NCBI GenBank assembly: GCA_963748095.1
Contig: CAVVIO010000020.1
Span: 1-64,000 of the forward strand
DNA from: CAVVIO01 sp963748095
GTDB lineage: Bacteria; Bacteroidota; Bacteroidia; Bacteroidales; UBA10428
DNA: 64,000 nucleotides
Reading direction: 5' to 3'
A program made the position numbers and the translations under genes. Below the pieces are notes generated by a model. It was given only the letters and a program-made list of their open reading frames with translations, did not search any database and was not told the origin of the DNA. Below, piece after piece: positions 23,833-32,721 of the stretch. Positions within the stretch are counted from its first letter, which is position 1. The number at the start of each line of letters is the position of its first letter.

Positions 23833-23938
23833 GCGTAATAGTAGCAATTTCAAGGGTTGTAGTCCGCTTCAACTTTTGTGTCACTTGACAGGAAAGTGCC
23901 ACGCAGTCGGCTACATATTCTTATACTAAACGTTTGAA
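23808..23938 (+). repeat. attC21, last recombination site
   Basis: Left core CGGTAAC, right core GTTTGAA; 120 nt from AAC to GTT. Arms AATGTATA...AATAGGCG pair less well with CGGCTACATATTCTTATACT than in other sites. C21 starts GTTACCGCC and ends GGCGGTAAC (9/9). After it the sequence becomes conserved chromosome; this is the distal edge of the array. Confidence 0.82.
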
Positions 23939-24041
23939 CAAAATCACGCGGGCAGGTTGCTGATTTGTTATAGGAGTTTTTAATCTGTTCTCGGAGAGTA
24001 TTACGCTGTAAAAATTATCATTCATTTCCTGAATAATCAGC

Positions 24042-24617
24042 CTAAAAACGAAGACTCACGGTAAACCCGCAGGCAGTGGAGTACATTCCTGGTTGTATAT
24101 TTGGGGCCACATGTAAAGAAAGATCATCGCTGACATCGAAATTAAAAAAATAGGCATCTACCATGGCATCAATGATATTTAAAAAATACAATCCGGCGAT
24201 TCCGATAACACTCAGATCGCGGTATTTACGATAATAATCGCGTGCATTGGCCAGAACATCTTTACTATACCTGCCATTGAATTCGTCGGGGTTGTTGGGG
24301 TCATTGGCTACAACTGCATCGTATGCCTTTCTAAACCGTTGATATTCTGTATTATTTGTTTTAATAAAATATACCAGTGTTCCACCTGCTGCATAAATAA
24401 TTGGAACCTTCCAGTATTTTTTATTATATACCTGCCCCAAACCCGGTACAATAGCCGAGTAAATTACAGCTTTATGCGGGGAATGCATTCGTCGTGTGGA
24501 ATCTCTAACAGAAAGACTATCCTGTTCCTGGGCTTTTACTATGGCAAAGGAAAAAAACAAAGCACCCAACAGGATGCTTTTGAAGAAAATATTTGGATTG
24601 TAAGATTTCACGCTCAA
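24042..24617 (-). CDS. DUF5683 domain-containing protein
   Basis: A 191-aa exported or membrane protein: signal peptide to about residue 29 (FSFAIVKAQ), then the DUF5683 core AVIYSAIVPGLGQVYNKKYWKVPIIYAA (about residues 49-76). A TM-like segment (GIAGLYFLNIIDAMVDAYF) and a beta-rich C-terminus (GFTVSLRF) follow. In Bacteroidota this gene commonly sits downstream of parB, as here (stop of parB 25 nt away). Its role is unknown, possibly envelope or cell-division related. The 100 nt between attC21 and its stop hold no gene. Confidence 0.88.
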   Translation of the reverse strand: MSVKSYNPNIFFKSILLGALFFSFAIVKAQEQDSLSVRDSTRRMHSPHKAVIYSAIVPGLGQVYNKKYWKVPIIYAAGGTLVYFIKTNNTEYQRFRKAYDAVVANDPNNPDEFNGRYSKDVLANARDYYRKYRDLSVIGIAGLYFLNIIDAMVDAYFFNFDVSDDLSLHVAPNIQPGMYSTACGFTVSLRF

Positions 24618-24642
24618 CTTATTTTACACAAAAATAAGTGAT

Positions 24643-25527
24643 TTATGCATTCAATTTATCTAATATTCCGATAATTCTTTCTAATTCATCATCCGTTTTA
24701 AAAGGAATAACGATTTTCCCACTGCCATTTTCGTTTCGCTTAAAATCGATACGGGTTTCGAAGTATTTTTCGAGGTGGTTTTGCAGATCATTGTAATCTT
24801 TTGGCAAAGTCGCTTGGGTTTTCGGTGACTTTTTCGTTTCGTCCTGTGGCTGAGTAAGTTTTCGTACCAGATCTTCCGCTTTTCTTACCGACAGTTCCTC
24901 ATTGATGATACGGTGGTAAATTTGCAGTTGAGTTTCCGGTTGTTCAATCGGGATGATAGAACGGGCATGGCCCATCGACAATTTTTTATCACGTATTCCT
25001 AACTGAATTTCAGCCGGAAGTTTTAACAATCGCAGGTAGTTGGTAACTGTAGCCCTTTTTTTTCCTACGCGCTGGCTTAATGTTTCCTGAGTGAGTTTGC
25101 ACTCTTCCATCAATCGCTGGTAACTAATGGCAACTTCAATAGCATCGAGATCTTCCCGTTGTATATTTTCCACCAGTGCCATTTCAAGCATATCCTGATC
25201 ATTGGCAGAACGTATGTAAGCAGGAATAACATCCATTCCGGCAAGTTTAGTTGCTTTAAGCCGTCTTTCGCCGGTAATTAGCTGATATTCACCATTTCCT
25301 TTTTCACGAACGGTAATAGGCTGTATAATTCCTAGTTCTTTTATAGAAGATGCCAGTTCTTCCAACGTCTCTTCATCGAATTTCGTCCTGGGTTGAAAAG
25401 GATTGGCTTCAATAGAGTCAACCGGTATTTCGGTAACACCACTTACTTTTTCTACGATCGCTTGTTTTTCTTCTTCGTTCTCGATCAATGCACCTAATCC
25501 CCGGCCTAATGCATTCTTTTTCGCCAT
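24643..25527 (-). CDS. parB: Chromosome-partitioning protein ParB
   Basis: A 294-aa ParB/Spo0J. The N-terminal ParA-contact motif is KNALGRGLGALI. The CTP-binding ParB/Srx domain (about residues 35-125) holds NPFQPRTKFDEETLEELA and LITGERRLKATKLAG (GERR motif). The KorB-like helix-turn-helix is LTQETLSQRVGKKRATVTNY. A short C-terminal dimerisation domain ends the protein. It binds parS and loads SMC/ParA for chromosome segregation. It overlaps nothing and starts 9 nt after parA, so the two form one operon with DUF5683. No parS consensus seen in the window. Confidence 0.95.
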   Translation of the reverse strand: MAKKNALGRGLGALIENEEEKQAIVEKVSGVTEIPVDSIEANPFQPRTKFDEETLEELASSIKELGIIQPITVREKGNGEYQLITGERRLKATKLAGMDVIPAYIRSANDQDMLEMALVENIQREDLDAIEVAISYQRLMEECKLTQETLSQRVGKKRATVTNYLRLLKLPAEIQLGIRDKKLSMGHARSIIPIEQPETQLQIYHRIINEELSVRKAEDLVRKLTQPQDETKKSPKTQATLPKDYNDLQNHLEKYFETRIDFKRNENGSGKIVIPFKTDDELERIIGILDKLNA

Positions 25528-25536
25528 ATTAAAAAA

Positions 25537-26337
25537 TTATTCTATTATTTTTTCTTCGTTTTTTATCAGAGTTTCTTCATTATTTTGAAGCAATTCCCTT
25601 GCTAAGTTAAGATAATTTACTGATCCCTTCGAATCGGCATCGTACATAATCACAGGTTTTCCAAAACTGGGTGACTCGCTTAGTTTAATATTGCGTTGGA
25701 TAATTGTATCGAAAACCATCTGTTGAAAATGTTTCTTCACTTCATCCACCACCTGGTTTGATAACCGAAGACGAGCATCATACATGGTCAGTACAAATCC
25801 TTCAATTTCGAGTTCGGGATTTAACCTTCCCTGTATAATTTTTATAGTATTTAATAATTTACCTAATCCTTCCAGGGCAAAATATTCACATTGTACCGGT
25901 ATCATTACAGAATCAGCTGCGGTTAATGCATTAACAGTGATCAGACCCAGAGAAGGCGAGCAATCGATAAGAATATAGTCATACTGTTTTTCAATCTTTT
26001 CAATTACCTGTTTCAGTATCCTTTCGCGGTTGGGCATGTTCAGCATTTCTATTTCTGCACCTACCAGGTCGATATGCGATGGAATCAGGTCAAGTCCTTC
26101 AATTTCACTATTTAATATTATGTCATTGGGATTAATTTCATCAATCAGACATTCATAAATACTTGTCTTAACATTCCGAACATCAAATCCGGTTCCTGAA
26201 GTTGCATTTGCCTGAGGATCTGCGTCTATTAATAATACTTTTTTTTCTAAAACGGCCAGACTGGCAGCCAGGTTAATAGCTGTAGTAGTCTTTCCAACTC
26301 CACCTTTCTGATTTGCTATAGAGATAATTTTTCCCAT
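25537..26337 (-). CDS. parA: Chromosome-partitioning ATPase ParA
   Basis: A 266-aa Soj/ParA ATPase. The deviant Walker A is KGGVGKTTTAINLAAS (residues 10-25), Walker A' VLLIDADPQANAT, Walker B YDILIDCSPSLG-type (DYILIDCSPSLGLI), and a conserved C-terminal helix. It drives ParB-parS movement on the nucleoid. First gene of the parA-parB-DUF5683 operon, reading toward the cassette array. The 339-nt upstream region to 26676 is AT-rich and shared with the divergent lipid kinase gene; I see no gene in it. Confidence 0.95.
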   Translation of the reverse strand: MGKIISIANQKGGVGKTTTAINLAASLAVLEKKVLLIDADPQANATSGTGFDVRNVKTSIYECLIDEINPNDIILNSEIEGLDLIPSHIDLVGAEIEMLNMPNRERILKQVIEKIEKQYDYILIDCSPSLGLITVNALTAADSVMIPVQCEYFALEGLGKLLNTIKIIQGRLNPELEIEGFVLTMYDARLRLSNQVVDEVKKHFQQMVFDTIIQRNIKLSESPSFGKPVIMYDADSKGSVNYLNLARELLQNNEETLIKNEEKIIE

Positions 26338-26676
26338 CTATATGATATTAATGTTAGGTAAGATAATTTACAATAATAGGTAATTTTTTTAATTATAGAA
26401 GTCCAAAATTAGTATTAAATCCTTCTCCAGATTTTTAATCTTTTTTGTTTTGTAAACATTTCATTCGCTTTTTTAAACATCTTTTCAACAATAGCATTAT
26501 TTGAATATTTTCAATTGTTAGCAACTAATTTATTGTGCAGAAAATCAACTTTATATAAAGAATTGAATAAGATATTTCAAGATAAAAAATTCCGAATCTT
26601 TTTTCACTTTTGACCAATATTTAAGATCGTTTCAATTTTTATTCTATCTTGGTGCATCTTTTTAATCTCGAAAAGT

Positions 26677-27681
26677 GTGGGTATACTGGCAAAAAAAAGT
26701 GCTAAGTGGCTGGTAATCGTTAATCCGAATGCCGGCCGCAAAAGAGGGAAGAAAGACTGGCCGGTAATTGCGGCATTGCTGATTAAGCATAATATTTCTT
26801 TTGTCCACGAATTTACTACGGGAAAACTTCATGCTACTGATCTTACCCGAAAATATATTCATAAAGGATTTCATAAAATAATTGTTGTTGGCGGAGATGG
26901 CACCATGAACGAGGTGGTAAATGGCATATTTACTCAACAATACATTCCATCAACCCAGGTGATGCTGGGAATGATAACTGTTGGCACCGGTAACGACTGG
27001 GGACGAATGTTCGGTATCCCCCTGGATTATGAACAAAGTATTATAGTTATTAAAAATCAGAAACTGTTTTTACAGGATGCGGGAGTGGTGAATTTTTATA
27101 ATCAGCACCTGAAAAAACTCCGCTATTTTGCCAATATCGCAGGACTGGGTTTTGATGCCGTCGTGGTAAAGAAAACAAACAGGCTGAAGGAAAAAGGACG
27201 GAATGGTGTTCTTTTGTACTTTCTCAATATTTTCACTTCTTTACTTAATTATAAACGTAAAGGCACCAGTATCCATATCGACGGAAAACGTATTTATACC
27301 GATTTGTTTAGTATGAATGTCGGAATTTGCAAATACAGTGGAGGAGGCATGATGCAGGTTCCCAATGCCATTGCCAATGACGGGCTTTTCGATCTCACTA
27401 TTATTAAAAATATACGAAGAAGGGAAGTAATAAGAAATATAGGTAAGTTATACAACGGGAAAATAACAGAACATCCTAAAGTAGAAACACACCAGGGAAA
27501 GTCGGTAAGAGTTTTCTCTAATAGCTCACTTCTGGTTGAAACCGATGGGGAATCCCTGGGTCATGCCCCCTTTGAATTTTCAATCATTCCGCAAAGTATC
27601 AAAGTGATAGTAGGAGATAGTTTTATTTCTCCGGAGGCACCAGTTTCACCTCATACAGAACCGGCCAGTATTTCCCTGTAA
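26677..27681 (+). CDS. Diacylglycerol/lipid kinase family protein
   Basis: A 334-aa DAGK-catalytic-domain protein. Nucleotide-binding motif VVGGDGTMNEVVNGI (GGDGT, about residues 70-84), NPNAGRKRG phosphate loop near the N-terminus, and GLGFDAVVVKKTNR. The C-terminal beta domain ends VETDGESLGHAPFEFSIIP. It phosphorylates a lipid such as diacylglycerol, sphingosine-like bases or undecaprenol; which is not resolvable. The start is the GTG at 26677, the first plausible start before VIVNPNAG. Divergent from parA; its 3' end overlaps that of the cyclotransferase gene on the other strand by 59 nt. Confidence 0.88.
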   Translation: MGILAKKSAKWLVIVNPNAGRKRGKKDWPVIAALLIKHNISFVHEFTTGKLHATDLTRKYIHKGFHKIIVVGGDGTMNEVVNGIFTQQYIPSTQVMLGMITVGTGNDWGRMFGIPLDYEQSIIVIKNQKLFLQDAGVVNFYNQHLKKLRYFANIAGLGFDAVVVKKTNRLKEKGRNGVLLYFLNIFTSLLNYKRKGTSIHIDGKRIYTDLFSMNVGICKYSGGGMMQVPNAIANDGLFDLTIIKNIRRREVIRNIGKLYNGKITEHPKVETHQGKSVRVFSNSSLLVETDGESLGHAPFEFSIIPQSIKVIVGDSFISPEAPVSPHTEPASISL

Positions 27682-28748
27682 GGTATAAATTTCCGGTGGC
27701 CGGGTTATAGGCGATTCCATTCAGCACATGGTCCATATCTTTTGGAACTCCCTTTGGCATAAGGTCTTTACATTCTATACTTCCGGTGACTTTACCGGTA
27801 GCAGGGTCAATGATCACGATCCGGGTGTCGCCGTAAACATTTGCAAACACTTTCCCATTAATATATTCGAGCTCGTTCAGTTGGGATACCATCCCTTTAT
27901 TGTCGAAATACTTCAAGCTGGCCGGTCTGGGTAAAAAATTCAGGATCGATAAAGTAAAGGTGTGAGGATCCGTCGCTCATGATTAGTCTTGCTCCGTCAG
28001 TAGTTAGTCCCCAGCCTTCGTGTATGGGATAATCGAATTCTCTTATTTGTTCGAGTGTCGACTTATTGTATACAAATCCAACCTGAGATTTCCAGGTAAT
28101 CTGGTAAATATTATCTTTATAAATGGTAATCCCTTCACCGAAAAATTTGTTTTCGAGATTTACTTTTTCAATGGGAATTCCGGTTGAGATATTCACTTTT
28201 CTCAAAGACGATTTTCCGGGTTGCCCGGTACCTTCGTACAAATAACCACCTTCATATACCAGGCCCTGTGTATACGCATCAGGATCATGCGGGTATTTGT
28301 GAATTACCTGGTATGAATATTTTGCAGGCTTTATATCCGAAAGAAATGTAATCTGGGTAGCATGGCTTTCCGTCAGGCTATCGTTATAATAGATCACTAT
28401 TCTAAAGGTATTTTGCCCAACCTTCACATTATCCGATTTCCAGCCGGTTTTTAATATTTTCCCGGATGTTGAAAACAAATACCGGGGACCATCGAAATAG
28501 CGAATGGAATCTATTTTAGCAGACGTATCTGTAAGGTTTATATTAAACTTAATTTCATCACCACAGGTATATACACTTCCTTTTTCTGGTTTATCCAATG
28601 ATGTAATCGAAGGTGTGGCCATTTCCCCGACATTATTTTCAGAGATGGCTTTTTGATTGTGGTCGCTGCTGTTACAGGATACTGAAAGAAAAAGGATAAA
28701 AACAAAAGGATTTATTAAAGATAAATAAGGACAGCGTAATTTTCTCAT
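27623..28748 (-). pseudogene. Glutaminyl-peptide cyclotransferase, single-base frameshift
   Basis: Two adjacent frames give one lipoprotein (lipobox SVSC) of the bacterial glutamine cyclotransferase family, a five-bladed propeller that forms N-terminal pyroglutamate. The larger part covers residues 1-280 (YPHDPDAYTQGLVYEGGYLYEGTGQPGKSSLR; FFGEGITIYKDNIYQITWKS; WGLTTDGARLIMSDGSSHLYFIDPE). The rest continues FDNKGMVSQLNELEYINGKVFANV in another frame. Removing one G at about 27905 (plus strand) restores GQLEVFDNKG. An assembly error or a recent mutation; I list the whole locus. Extra Ig-like N-terminal domain of about 120 aa. Confidence 0.85.
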
Positions 28749-28771
28749 TTCTATAATTTACGATGAAAGTA

Positions 28772-29200
28772 TTACTTAAATAATTTTTTTAAACGGTCGC
28801 CAACAGAAAGATTTGCTTTATTCGATAAATTCCCGAGTTCATTAAATTCCGAATCCGCATAGTCCGGATTCAATATTTGCCAGATCTCACTCCATCCGGG
28901 GAACCCTCCTACATTACGGTCATCGATAAATATATCGGCATCGATTTTACGGCTCACAAGTTGTGGATCGAACTCTTCTTCGGGAAAACTTTTATTTACT
29001 GCATAAAACACAATTCCTTTCTTCTTGCAATATTCCACAGCTTCATCCAGTTCTTTTCCGGTTCTGAAAGTCCACATAATAAGCTGATGACCCAGCTTTT
29101 GCAACTGTTTGAGGGTTTCGAAAGCAAATAACTTTTCTTCACCTATTTGCGGGAAACGGTGTTCAACAATGGTTCCGTCAAAATCAACTGCAATTTTCAT
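28772..29200 (-). CDS. BT0820-like HAD-superfamily hydrolase
   Basis: A 142-aa small HAD phosphatase: catalytic loop VDFDGTIVEH (nucleophile Asp about residue 6), motif II in LIMWTFRTG, a conserved lysine in NKSFPEEEF, motif IV IFIDDRNVGG (DD). The family is typified by Bacteroides BT0820, of unknown physiological substrate. Cytoplasmic. It stands 23 nt upstream of the cyclotransferase gene on the same strand. The 770 nt upstream of it (29201-30002) hold no gene I can support; they are very AT-rich. Confidence 0.85.
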   Translation of the reverse strand: MKIAVDFDGTIVEHRFPQIGEEKLFAFETLKQLQKLGHQLIMWTFRTGKELDEAVEYCKKKGIVFYAVNKSFPEEEFDPQLVSRKIDADIFIDDRNVGGFPGWSEIWQILNPDYADSEFNELGNLSNKANLSVGDRLKKLFK

Positions 29201-30002
29201 GTATTTTGCTTTTTATGCATTTTTCAAACAAAAACGAAATTAGTAATTCGTATTAATCAGGCAAAAATAGTAATTATTATCTTTTAACAGTATTTGTGAA
29301 CAAACGGGTATTCAACGCTAAAAATTTTATCGTTTATTTACGCATAATCAACATTCTGCAAAGTTAAACGATTATTGAAACAAGCCTGACATAGATAGCT
29401 TAAATCAATATAGAATGGTATATAAAAAATCATAAAATTTCTTAAATGTTTAAAACCAGCAATCATTTTACACAGGCTTCTATTTTTTTAATTTATTCAG
29501 TATGTTTTATCTAAATGCTGAAAGATAAATGAATCTTAATCATTAAACGGTTTAATTATTATAATATGTCGGTATTTTCCCGGCAATGTCAGTTCCTGTT
29601 TTTATGGGATTAATGACTGGGAATCATCTTTTAATCAGATTGAATCGGTAATTTTTCCGGCAAGGTGATACATAAACACGTTAATAGACTTTGAAAATTA
29701 AAATTATTAAGTATAGTTATGATGGATAATTTATATCTATAGTGCCCTGATACTTCCTCTGATTGTATTAATGGTTTGATAATGATATTGTAACTATCCA
29801 AAATACTATGAGGGGAAACGCAACAATTCACAGTCAATCTTTGTTTAGAATTATAAGCTTTTGTGAGATAATTTATTTTTTAGAAATTTTTTATTTTTCT
29901 TCGCAAGTTTTTTAAGAAGAGCGTGTCTTATAATCAGTTTTCATAATTATTAATAATTATTGAAGACATTTTTTGTGTCTTCAAAAATATAACCAGAATT
30001 AC

Positions 30003-32525
30003 ATGATGATGAACGTAGCAATTGGAAAAGTACGTGTGTTAATTTTCTTTGTTTTTATTTCCATAACCGGTTTCGGACAACCCCCGCAGGGCACATATGC
30101 AGGAAAACCCGGTAGTGGATATGGTAGCGGAAATATGGCAAAAGACGGATTATTAAAAGGCGTAATAAAAGACGCTGCCACTGATAAGGGAGTAGAATAT
30201 GCCAGTGTGGGATTATATCATTCGAAAGATTCTTCGCTGGTTTCGGGCACTATTACCGGACCCGATGGTAGTTTTGCATTATCAAATTTACCTTATGGTA
30301 AGTATTATGCAGAAATAACTTTTGTAGGATTCAGAAAAATGCGTGTAAATGAAATTGGTATTACACCCAAAGCAAAAACTGCAAATCTTGGGGAAATCAA
30401 ACTTCAGCTAAGTAATACGGATATTCAGTCTGTTGAAGTTGTTGGCAACAGGCCCCGTATGGAATACAAAATCGATAAAAAAGTAATTAATGTAGCCCAG
30501 GATATCACATCAACCGGTGGAACAGCTGCTACGGTACTTGAAAACACACCGTCCATACAAACTGATGTCGAAGGAAACATATCACTCAGGGGAAGTTCCA
30601 ACTTCACTGTATTGATTGATGGAAGGCCGTCGGTGCTGGATGGTAATGATGCCCTTCAGCAAATCCCGTCAAGTTCTATTCAGCGTATTGAGATAATTAC
30701 AAATCCCTCCGCAAAATACCAGCCCGATGGAACTGCTGGAATTATCAATGTGATTATGAAAAAAGAAAAGCAGAAAGGGTTTAATGGTATCCTGAATGCT
30801 TCTGCCGGGACAAGACAAAAATATAACGGTGACTTTTTATTGAACTACAGGTTTAGCAAAGTAAATCTATATGGTGGGTTTAATTTCAGTGACCGACACT
30901 TTAACGGAAGCGGGAATTCTGAAAGGCAAACGTTTTACAATGATACAACCGATTTTCTAAGTTCTTCCACCGATTTGAAAATGAAACGTAATCATACGGA
31001 ATTCAGGGGAGGTGCTGATTTTTACCTGAGTGATAATATTACACTTTCCTTATCGGGCGAAGCCGGCGATCATAGTTTCGGACGAAACAGCTATGCTGAT
31101 TATTATGAATATAAAAATCCGTCGGCATATGAAAGATATTACATTAATAATAACCTTTCTAACAGAAGTGAAAAATTTTACACCCTGAATGCATCGTATC
31201 AGCAAAAATTCAAAAAACCGGATCAGCAATTGTTGGCAACTTTCTATTTTTCCAATGAAAATGGCGATGATATAGAAGACCTGATAGAACAGAATACTGA
31301 TGCCAACTGGAACCTGATTGCAGGTCAGTCATCAGATATGTTGCGGACAAGGGAAAAAGGTTTGAATGATGAATACAGGATGAAAGTCGATTACCAGCAA
31401 CCTTTAGGTGAAAAGGGCAAACTGGAAGCCGGTTACGAAGGACGATTATACAATGAAAGTTCCGATTATTTTTTTGATAATTGGGATTCTGAGCAGCTTT
31501 CATGGGTAGTTGATAGTTCGAAAAGCAATAAACTGGATTTTGTAAGAAACATTCAGGCAGCTTACGGATTATATTCCAACAGTCTGCTGGGATTCGATTA
31601 CCAGTTGGGCCTGAGGTTAGAGTATACCCACCGGTTGATTAAACAAATAACTACAAATGAAAAATATCCCCTGGACCGGTTCGATTACTTCCCCACAATT
31701 CATCTCTCACGACAGTTACCTAAGAATCAACAGATAATGGCAAGCTATAGCCGCCGTGTTAACCGGCCCCGGCATTGGTACCTGAACCCGTTTCCCGATT
31801 ACCAGGATAAATTGAATATACGGATTGGAAATCCCGGCCTTGAACCAGAATATACTGATTCGTACGAATTGAATTACCAGTTGAGGGTGAAAAACCAAAC
31901 CTTTTCTATTGAAGGGTATTACCGGCAGACAAACAATAAGATCAGCCGAATTCAACAGTTGGGACAGGACAATATTATATATCATACATTTGCAAACCTC
32001 GAACGTGATTACTCATTGGGATTGGAACTGATGGCGGATGTAACTATAGCAAAATGGTTTCAGCTAAATGCCAGTGGTGATATTTTTAAATATCACATTA
32101 ACGGTTCATTACTTGACTCTACTGTTACCCAGGCAACCAATACATGGTCCACACGGATAAATGCAACCTTCCGTTTAAACCCGAATTCACGTTTCCAGTT
32201 AACCGGGATGTATAATGGTCCGTCAGTTACCGCCCAGGGATCACGTAAAGAGTTTTATTTTCTGAATGCCGCCTTCCGCCAGGATTTTCTCCAGCACAAA
32301 GCTACTTTAACACTTCAGGCCCGTGATATTCTTCGGTCATTCAAATTTTCAATGGCAACAAGTGGTCCCGGATTCACCAATGAATTTTCATTCAGACGGG
32401 AATCCCCAATTGTAATGCTAAGCTTTACTTACCGTATTAACAATTACAAGCAGAAACGTAATGGAAGCGATAGCGGCGTTCAGGAAATGGATTATAACAA
32501 CGGTAGTGTTGATGAAGTGCAATAA
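30003..32525 (+). CDS. Outer-membrane beta-barrel family protein with carboxypeptidase-regulatory-like domain
   Basis: An 840-aa outer-membrane protein; I place the start at the ATG cluster 30003 (the frame opens at a TTG at 29973). Signal peptide to about residue 26, glycine-rich linker, CarboxypepD_reg-like beta-sandwich (about 45-120: GVIKDAATDKGVEYASVGL), then a TonB-plug-like segment (about 150-230: VVGNRPRMEYKIDKKVINV, LRGSSNFTVLIDGRPS). The PF14905-type barrel runs to the C-terminus. These are large exported transporters or adhesins of Bacteroidota. A strong terminator follows at 32574. Substrate unknown. Confidence 0.88.
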   Translation: MMMNVAIGKVRVLIFFVFISITGFGQPPQGTYAGKPGSGYGSGNMAKDGLLKGVIKDAATDKGVEYASVGLYHSKDSSLVSGTITGPDGSFALSNLPYGKYYAEITFVGFRKMRVNEIGITPKAKTANLGEIKLQLSNTDIQSVEVVGNRPRMEYKIDKKVINVAQDITSTGGTAATVLENTPSIQTDVEGNISLRGSSNFTVLIDGRPSVLDGNDALQQIPSSSIQRIEIITNPSAKYQPDGTAGIINVIMKKEKQKGFNGILNASAGTRQKYNGDFLLNYRFSKVNLYGGFNFSDRHFNGSGNSERQTFYNDTTDFLSSSTDLKMKRNHTEFRGGADFYLSDNITLSLSGEAGDHSFGRNSYADYYEYKNPSAYERYYINNNLSNRSEKFYTLNASYQQKFKKPDQQLLATFYFSNENGDDIEDLIEQNTDANWNLIAGQSSDMLRTREKGLNDEYRMKVDYQQPLGEKGKLEAGYEGRLYNESSDYFFDNWDSEQLSWVVDSSKSNKLDFVRNIQAAYGLYSNSLLGFDYQLGLRLEYTHRLIKQITTNEKYPLDRFDYFPTIHLSRQLPKNQQIMASYSRRVNRPRHWYLNPFPDYQDKLNIRIGNPGLEPEYTDSYELNYQLRVKNQTFSIEGYYRQTNNKISRIQQLGQDNIIYHTFANLERDYSLGLELMADVTIAKWFQLNASGDIFKYHINGSLLDSTVTQATNTWSTRINATFRLNPNSRFQLTGMYNGPSVTAQGSRKEFYFLNAAFRQDFLQHKATLTLQARDILRSFKFSMATSGPGFTNEFSFRRESPIVMLSFTYRINNYKQKRNGSDSGVQEMDYNNGSVDEVQ

Positions 32526-32573
32526 TTGAATTGGATTAATAATAATCTTTCATAAAATAAGGATTAATAATAA

Positions 32574-32599
32574 CCCGGCAATTTTTGCCGGGTTTTTTT
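32574..32599 (+). terminator. Rho-independent terminator after the beta-barrel gene
   Basis: Stem CCCGGCAA / TTGCCGGG with a short loop, followed by TTTTTTT. Ends the 30003-32525 gene; could not serve the opposite strand because the other side lacks a T run. Confidence 0.85.
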
Positions 32600-32721
32600 A
32601 TCGGCCTAAAATATTGATGGATACAATTATCTGCAATACGTGATCATTTTTAAAGTTGACAGGATAATTTTTACACATTGAAAATATTTTTAAATAGTAT
32701 AACTTTAAAAAAAAATCAGTT

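Larger units (their letters stand above)
1..23938 (+). mobile_element. Integron-type gene cassette array (partial at left; no integrase in window)
   Basis: Twenty-one attC-like sites in the same orientation separate 20 complete cassettes and one left-truncated cassette. Complete cassettes are 740-3325 bp and most hold one or two genes read left to right. Each cassette begins TT... after the G of the preceding site and ends in ...AAC. The cassette's first 7-10 nt are the reverse complement of its last 7-10 nt in 19 of 20 complete cassettes, as expected for circles opened at G^TT by a site-specific recombinase. The duplicated cassette C13/C19 confirms the boundary. The array abuts conserved chromosomal genes (DUF5683-ParB-ParA, opposite strand) at its right end. 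By integron polarity an intI/attI would lie to the left of base 1. Whether the array is still active cannot be seen. Confidence 0.85.

Noticed and set aside
870..23938. CRISPR array or tandem minisatellite as explanation of the repeats
   Set aside because: Repeats are about 130 nt, variable inside, palindromic at the ends and separated by 0.6-3.2 kb of genes; no short spacers or cas genes.
1..23938. Polymorphic-toxin or Rhs immunity array
   Set aside because: There is no toxin C-terminus, no common family among the genes, and the intergenic sites show recombination-site structure with end complementarity that immunity arrays do not have.
1..23938. Integron integrase or attI inside the window
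   Set aside because: No tyrosine recombinase-like protein is encoded in any frame shown; it could lie left of base 1.
26338..26676. parS site next to parA
   Set aside because: No TGTTTCACGTGAAACA-like 16-mer found in the intergenic region or within parAB by eye.
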